DNA from: an uncultured Rhizobiaceae group bacterium
Lineage (GTDB): Bacteria > Pseudomonadota > Alphaproteobacteria > Rhizobiales > Rhizobiaceae
Length of the DNA: 64,000 nt
Direction of reading: 5' to 3'
Assembly: GCA_947501445.1 (NCBI GenBank)
Contig: CANMVS010000004.1
Span: forward strand, 1 to 64,000
Made by a program: the position numbers and the translations under genes. Numbering within the stretch: position 1 is the stretch's first letter; each line of letters opens with the position of its first letter. Below, one piece after another: positions 62,365 through 64,000 of the stretch. Below the pieces are notes generated by a model, which worked only from the letters and a program-made list of their open reading frames with translations, did no database searches and had not been told where the DNA came from.

Positions 62365-62877
62365 TCAAGCCGCGCTGTCTGCCAGCTCAACAAATTGGCC
62401 GCGATGAAAAACCAGCGGCTTTCTGTCTGTTGAATCAATCTGAATTACTTCGCCGACGTAGATTTCGTGATCACCACCCTCATAGCGGCGGTAGACCTGG
62501 CATTCGAGTACAGCCAGTGCATTTTGAATAACCGGTGCGCCACCATGGCCGGGTCGCCAGTCGACGCCGGAAAACTTGTCCTCGGACGGTTTGGCAAATT
62601 GCATGCATAACGCCTGCTGTTCGCTCGACAGAATATTGATCGAGAAACTGTCATGGGCCCGAAATGCCGAAAGACTGGGTGCAGTCAAAGCCAGGCTCCA
62701 CAGGATCAGCGGCGGCTCAAGCGATACTGAATTGAAGGAACTGATCGTCAGGCCAACCGGCGCGCCACCATCGCCGCAGGTTGCCGCAACCACAACACCC
62801 GTTGGAAAATGGCTCAACGTTTCGCGCAGCGAACTGGCGTCGAAATTCATGCTGTTTTGTTTGTCAGGTTTTTCCAT
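62365..62877 (-). CDS. Flavin reductase-like protein (FMN-binding split barrel)
   Basis: A 170-residue DIM6/NTAB-type flavin reductase: Phe-Pro-Thr-Gly-Val-Val-Val-Ala near 24, Gly-Leu-Thr-Ile-Ser-Ser-Phe-Asn-Ser-Val-Ser-Leu-Glu-Pro-Pro-Leu near 45 and His-Asp-Ser-Phe-Ser-Ile-Asn-Ile-Leu. It would make reduced FMN for a monooxygenase, such as the LLM enzymes elsewhere in the window. ATG 62877 is preferred; the frame is open to 62979. It lies 59 bp upstream of the dehydrogenase operon, same strand. Confidence 0.85.
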   Translation of the reverse strand: MEKPDKQNSMNFDASSLRETLSHFPTGVVVAATCGDGGAPVGLTISSFNSVSLEPPLILWSLALTAPSLSAFRAHDSFSINILSSEQQALCMQFAKPSEDKFSGVDWRPGHGGAPVIQNALAVLECQVYRRYEGGDHEIYVGEVIQIDSTDRKPLVFHRGQFVELADSAA

Positions 62878-63098
62878 CGGTCCAGACTGTTGCCATTGTG
62901 GTATTGTGGCCCATCGGCCTGTTTGCGCATCTCTGCCCACTGATCTGTCCTGTGAGGGGACATCCCATACAAACAGCATTGTTGCCCATCATCAAAATTA
63001 TTGTTTTTGATATTCTCCAGAAGAGCGAATGATATGGTGAATTTCTGCGTGTAATTTCAAAGGCTTGAGAATAATTCTCGCGAAGGCAAAGACTGTTC

Positions 63099-64000
63099 TC
63101 AAAGGATAAAACCAAACATCGGATCACCATTGGCGATGTGGATGGCGATCCAGACGAGAACCGGCAGGGCCAAAAATGCCATTGCCGTTGACACAACAAT
63201 AACCCCGGCCACTTTTTCCGGCGAGCGGTTGAAATGCTCGGCAAAGACAAAATTGAATACGGCAATCGGCATGGTGGACATCAAAAAGACCACACCTGCC
63301 GGTGGGCCGCTCAGATCCAGCAGCCAGATCAGCGACAGACCGATGACAACACCCATCGTGGCCCGCACGATGGTCAGATAAAATGCAAGTTTCAGATCGC
63401 CAATTTTTAGCCGGGCAAGCGAAAATCCCAGCACCATCAATAGTGCGGGAATGACAATGCCACTGAGAAGTTTTGTTGTATTGCCAAGCCATGCCGGCAC
63501 TGGCAGGTCAAAAGCCATGACAATCAGACTGGCGATGACCGCATAGATGATCGGCTGTCTGACCAGCCGTGCGAGCGAAAAGGAACCGGCGGAGATGCCA
63601 TAACCGACGGTATATTGGGATATGGAAATCACAACGAAATAGGCAATGCCCAGCGCCAGCCCCTGATCGCCAAAGGCCATCAGGATAAGCGGCAGGCCTA
63701 TATTGCCGGAATTGGGATGCATCAGCGAGGGCATATAGGTATTGAGCGGCAACCGGGAAAGCTTCAACACGGTGGCCCCTGCCACGGCAGAGGCAACCAG
63801 CGCCAGAAATGCAGACAAGGCCATCTGCCAGATGAGCCCGAACTGGACATGAAAACTGGTCAGGGTCGTGAAAACCAGACAGGGTGTGCTGACCCTGACA
63901 ACGAGGTTGGACAGGGTTTCAGTGTCGAGTTTCTGTTTCCATAGTGACCAGAAATAACCCAGAATGACGATAATGAATACCGGCGCTGTAACCGTGAAAA
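63099..64000 (-). CDS. AEC-family (auxin efflux carrier) transporter, N-terminus outside the window
   Basis: A membrane protein whose frame is open from 63824 through the right edge, so the true start lies beyond 64000. The part seen (about 300 residues) has roughly nine helices; residues near the edge (Ala-Pro-Val-Phe-Ile-Ile-Val-Ile-Leu-Gly-Tyr, and Ser-Thr-Pro-Cys-Leu-Val-Phe) match the first helices of AEC carriers, with a His-Pro-Asn-Ser-Gly-Asn-Ile-Gly-Leu-Pro motif in the middle. It resembles the AEC protein at 33140 only at family level. It probably moves an organic acid. Confidence 0.85.
   Translation of the reverse strand, partial: FTVTAPVFIIVILGYFWSLWKQKLDTETLSNLVVRVSTPCLVFTTLTSFHVQFGLIWQMALSAFLALVASAVAGATVLKLSRLPLNTYMPSLMHPNSGNIGLPLILMAFGDQGLALGIAYFVVISISQYTVGYGISAGSFSLARLVRQPIIYAVIASLIVMAFDLPVPAWLGNTTKLLSGIVIPALLMVLGFSLARLKIGDLKLAFYLTIVRATMGVVIGLSLIWLLDLSGPPAGVVFLMSTMPIAVFNFVFAEHFNRSPEKVAGVIVVSTAMAFLALPVLVWIAIHIANGDPMFGFIL

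Noticed and set aside
1-64000. CRISPR array, tRNA, rRNA, riboswitch or prophage genes
   Set aside because: No regularly spaced identical repeats, no cloverleaf-like sequence, no known riboswitch core and no phage structural genes were recognised by eye; a covariance-model scan would be decisive.

Overview
The window looks like chromosomal DNA of a marine alphaproteobacterium, most likely Hyphomicrobiales or Rhodobacterales-like. The grounds are the many solute-uptake systems (ABC, tripartite tricarboxylate or TTT, LysE, AEC, DMT), several LysR/GntR/Lrp/AraC regulators next to catabolic operons, a DmdA-type DMSP demethylase, sulfatase and amidase genes, and moderate GC. This taxonomic call is inference. 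No rRNA, tRNA, CRISPR or phage structural genes were seen.

Layout. 0.1-1.2 kb: an IS3-family element lacking its 3' end. 1.3-6.6 kb: an accessory stretch with a membrane protein, a zinc-ribbon membrane protein convergent with a TerB/J-domain protein, a small secreted protein and a class II Fic protein. 6.8-12.9 kb: a DUF1993 protein, a serine hydrolase whose signal peptide lies in another frame, a lipoprotein, a flavin monooxygenase/hydrolase pair, and two LysE exporters around an Lrp-type regulator. 13.1-16.2 kb: DmdA, then a DMT exporter divergent from a LysR regulator. 16.2-21.4 kb: a ureohydrolase downstream of a polar amino-acid ABC importer, with a divergent LysR. 21.5-35.5 kb: the largest coherent system, with a signal-less binding-protein paralogue, a GntR regulator with two winged-helix domains, and a 12-gene co-directional run (PotABC-like importer, two SDR dehydrogenases, a Tat-exported binding protein, a second ATPase, a polysaccharide-deacetylase-family hydrolase, a small MCGLCG protein, a CobW GTPase, an AEC transporter and an amidase). 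35.6-41.3 kb: TTT transporter, sulfatase and divergent LysR. 41.4-48.6 kb: MsrA, a YHS protein, an IMPACT protein, a secreted hydrolase divergent from an AraC regulator, a predicted zinc peptidase with a small wHTH-like partner, and a luciferase-like monooxygenase. 48.7-51.5 kb: a three-gene secreted cassette (lipoprotein, small exported protein, cysteine-rich hydrolase). 52-64 kb: a LysR, then AhpD-like protein, a second TTT transporter, a Gfo/Idh/MocA oxidoreductase and a signal-less DctP-like protein, facing a convergent operon of dehydrogenases plus a flavin reductase, and a truncated AEC transporter at the right edge.

Working together: most of the window is import-and-degrade modules, each with a regulator beside it. 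The main unexplained structures are a ~100 bp two-hairpin repeat present four times, the 21.5-35.5 kb locus with paired ATPases (one lacking its switch histidine) and paired binding proteins (one without an export signal), the zinc-peptidase pair, and the disulfide-rich secreted cassette.
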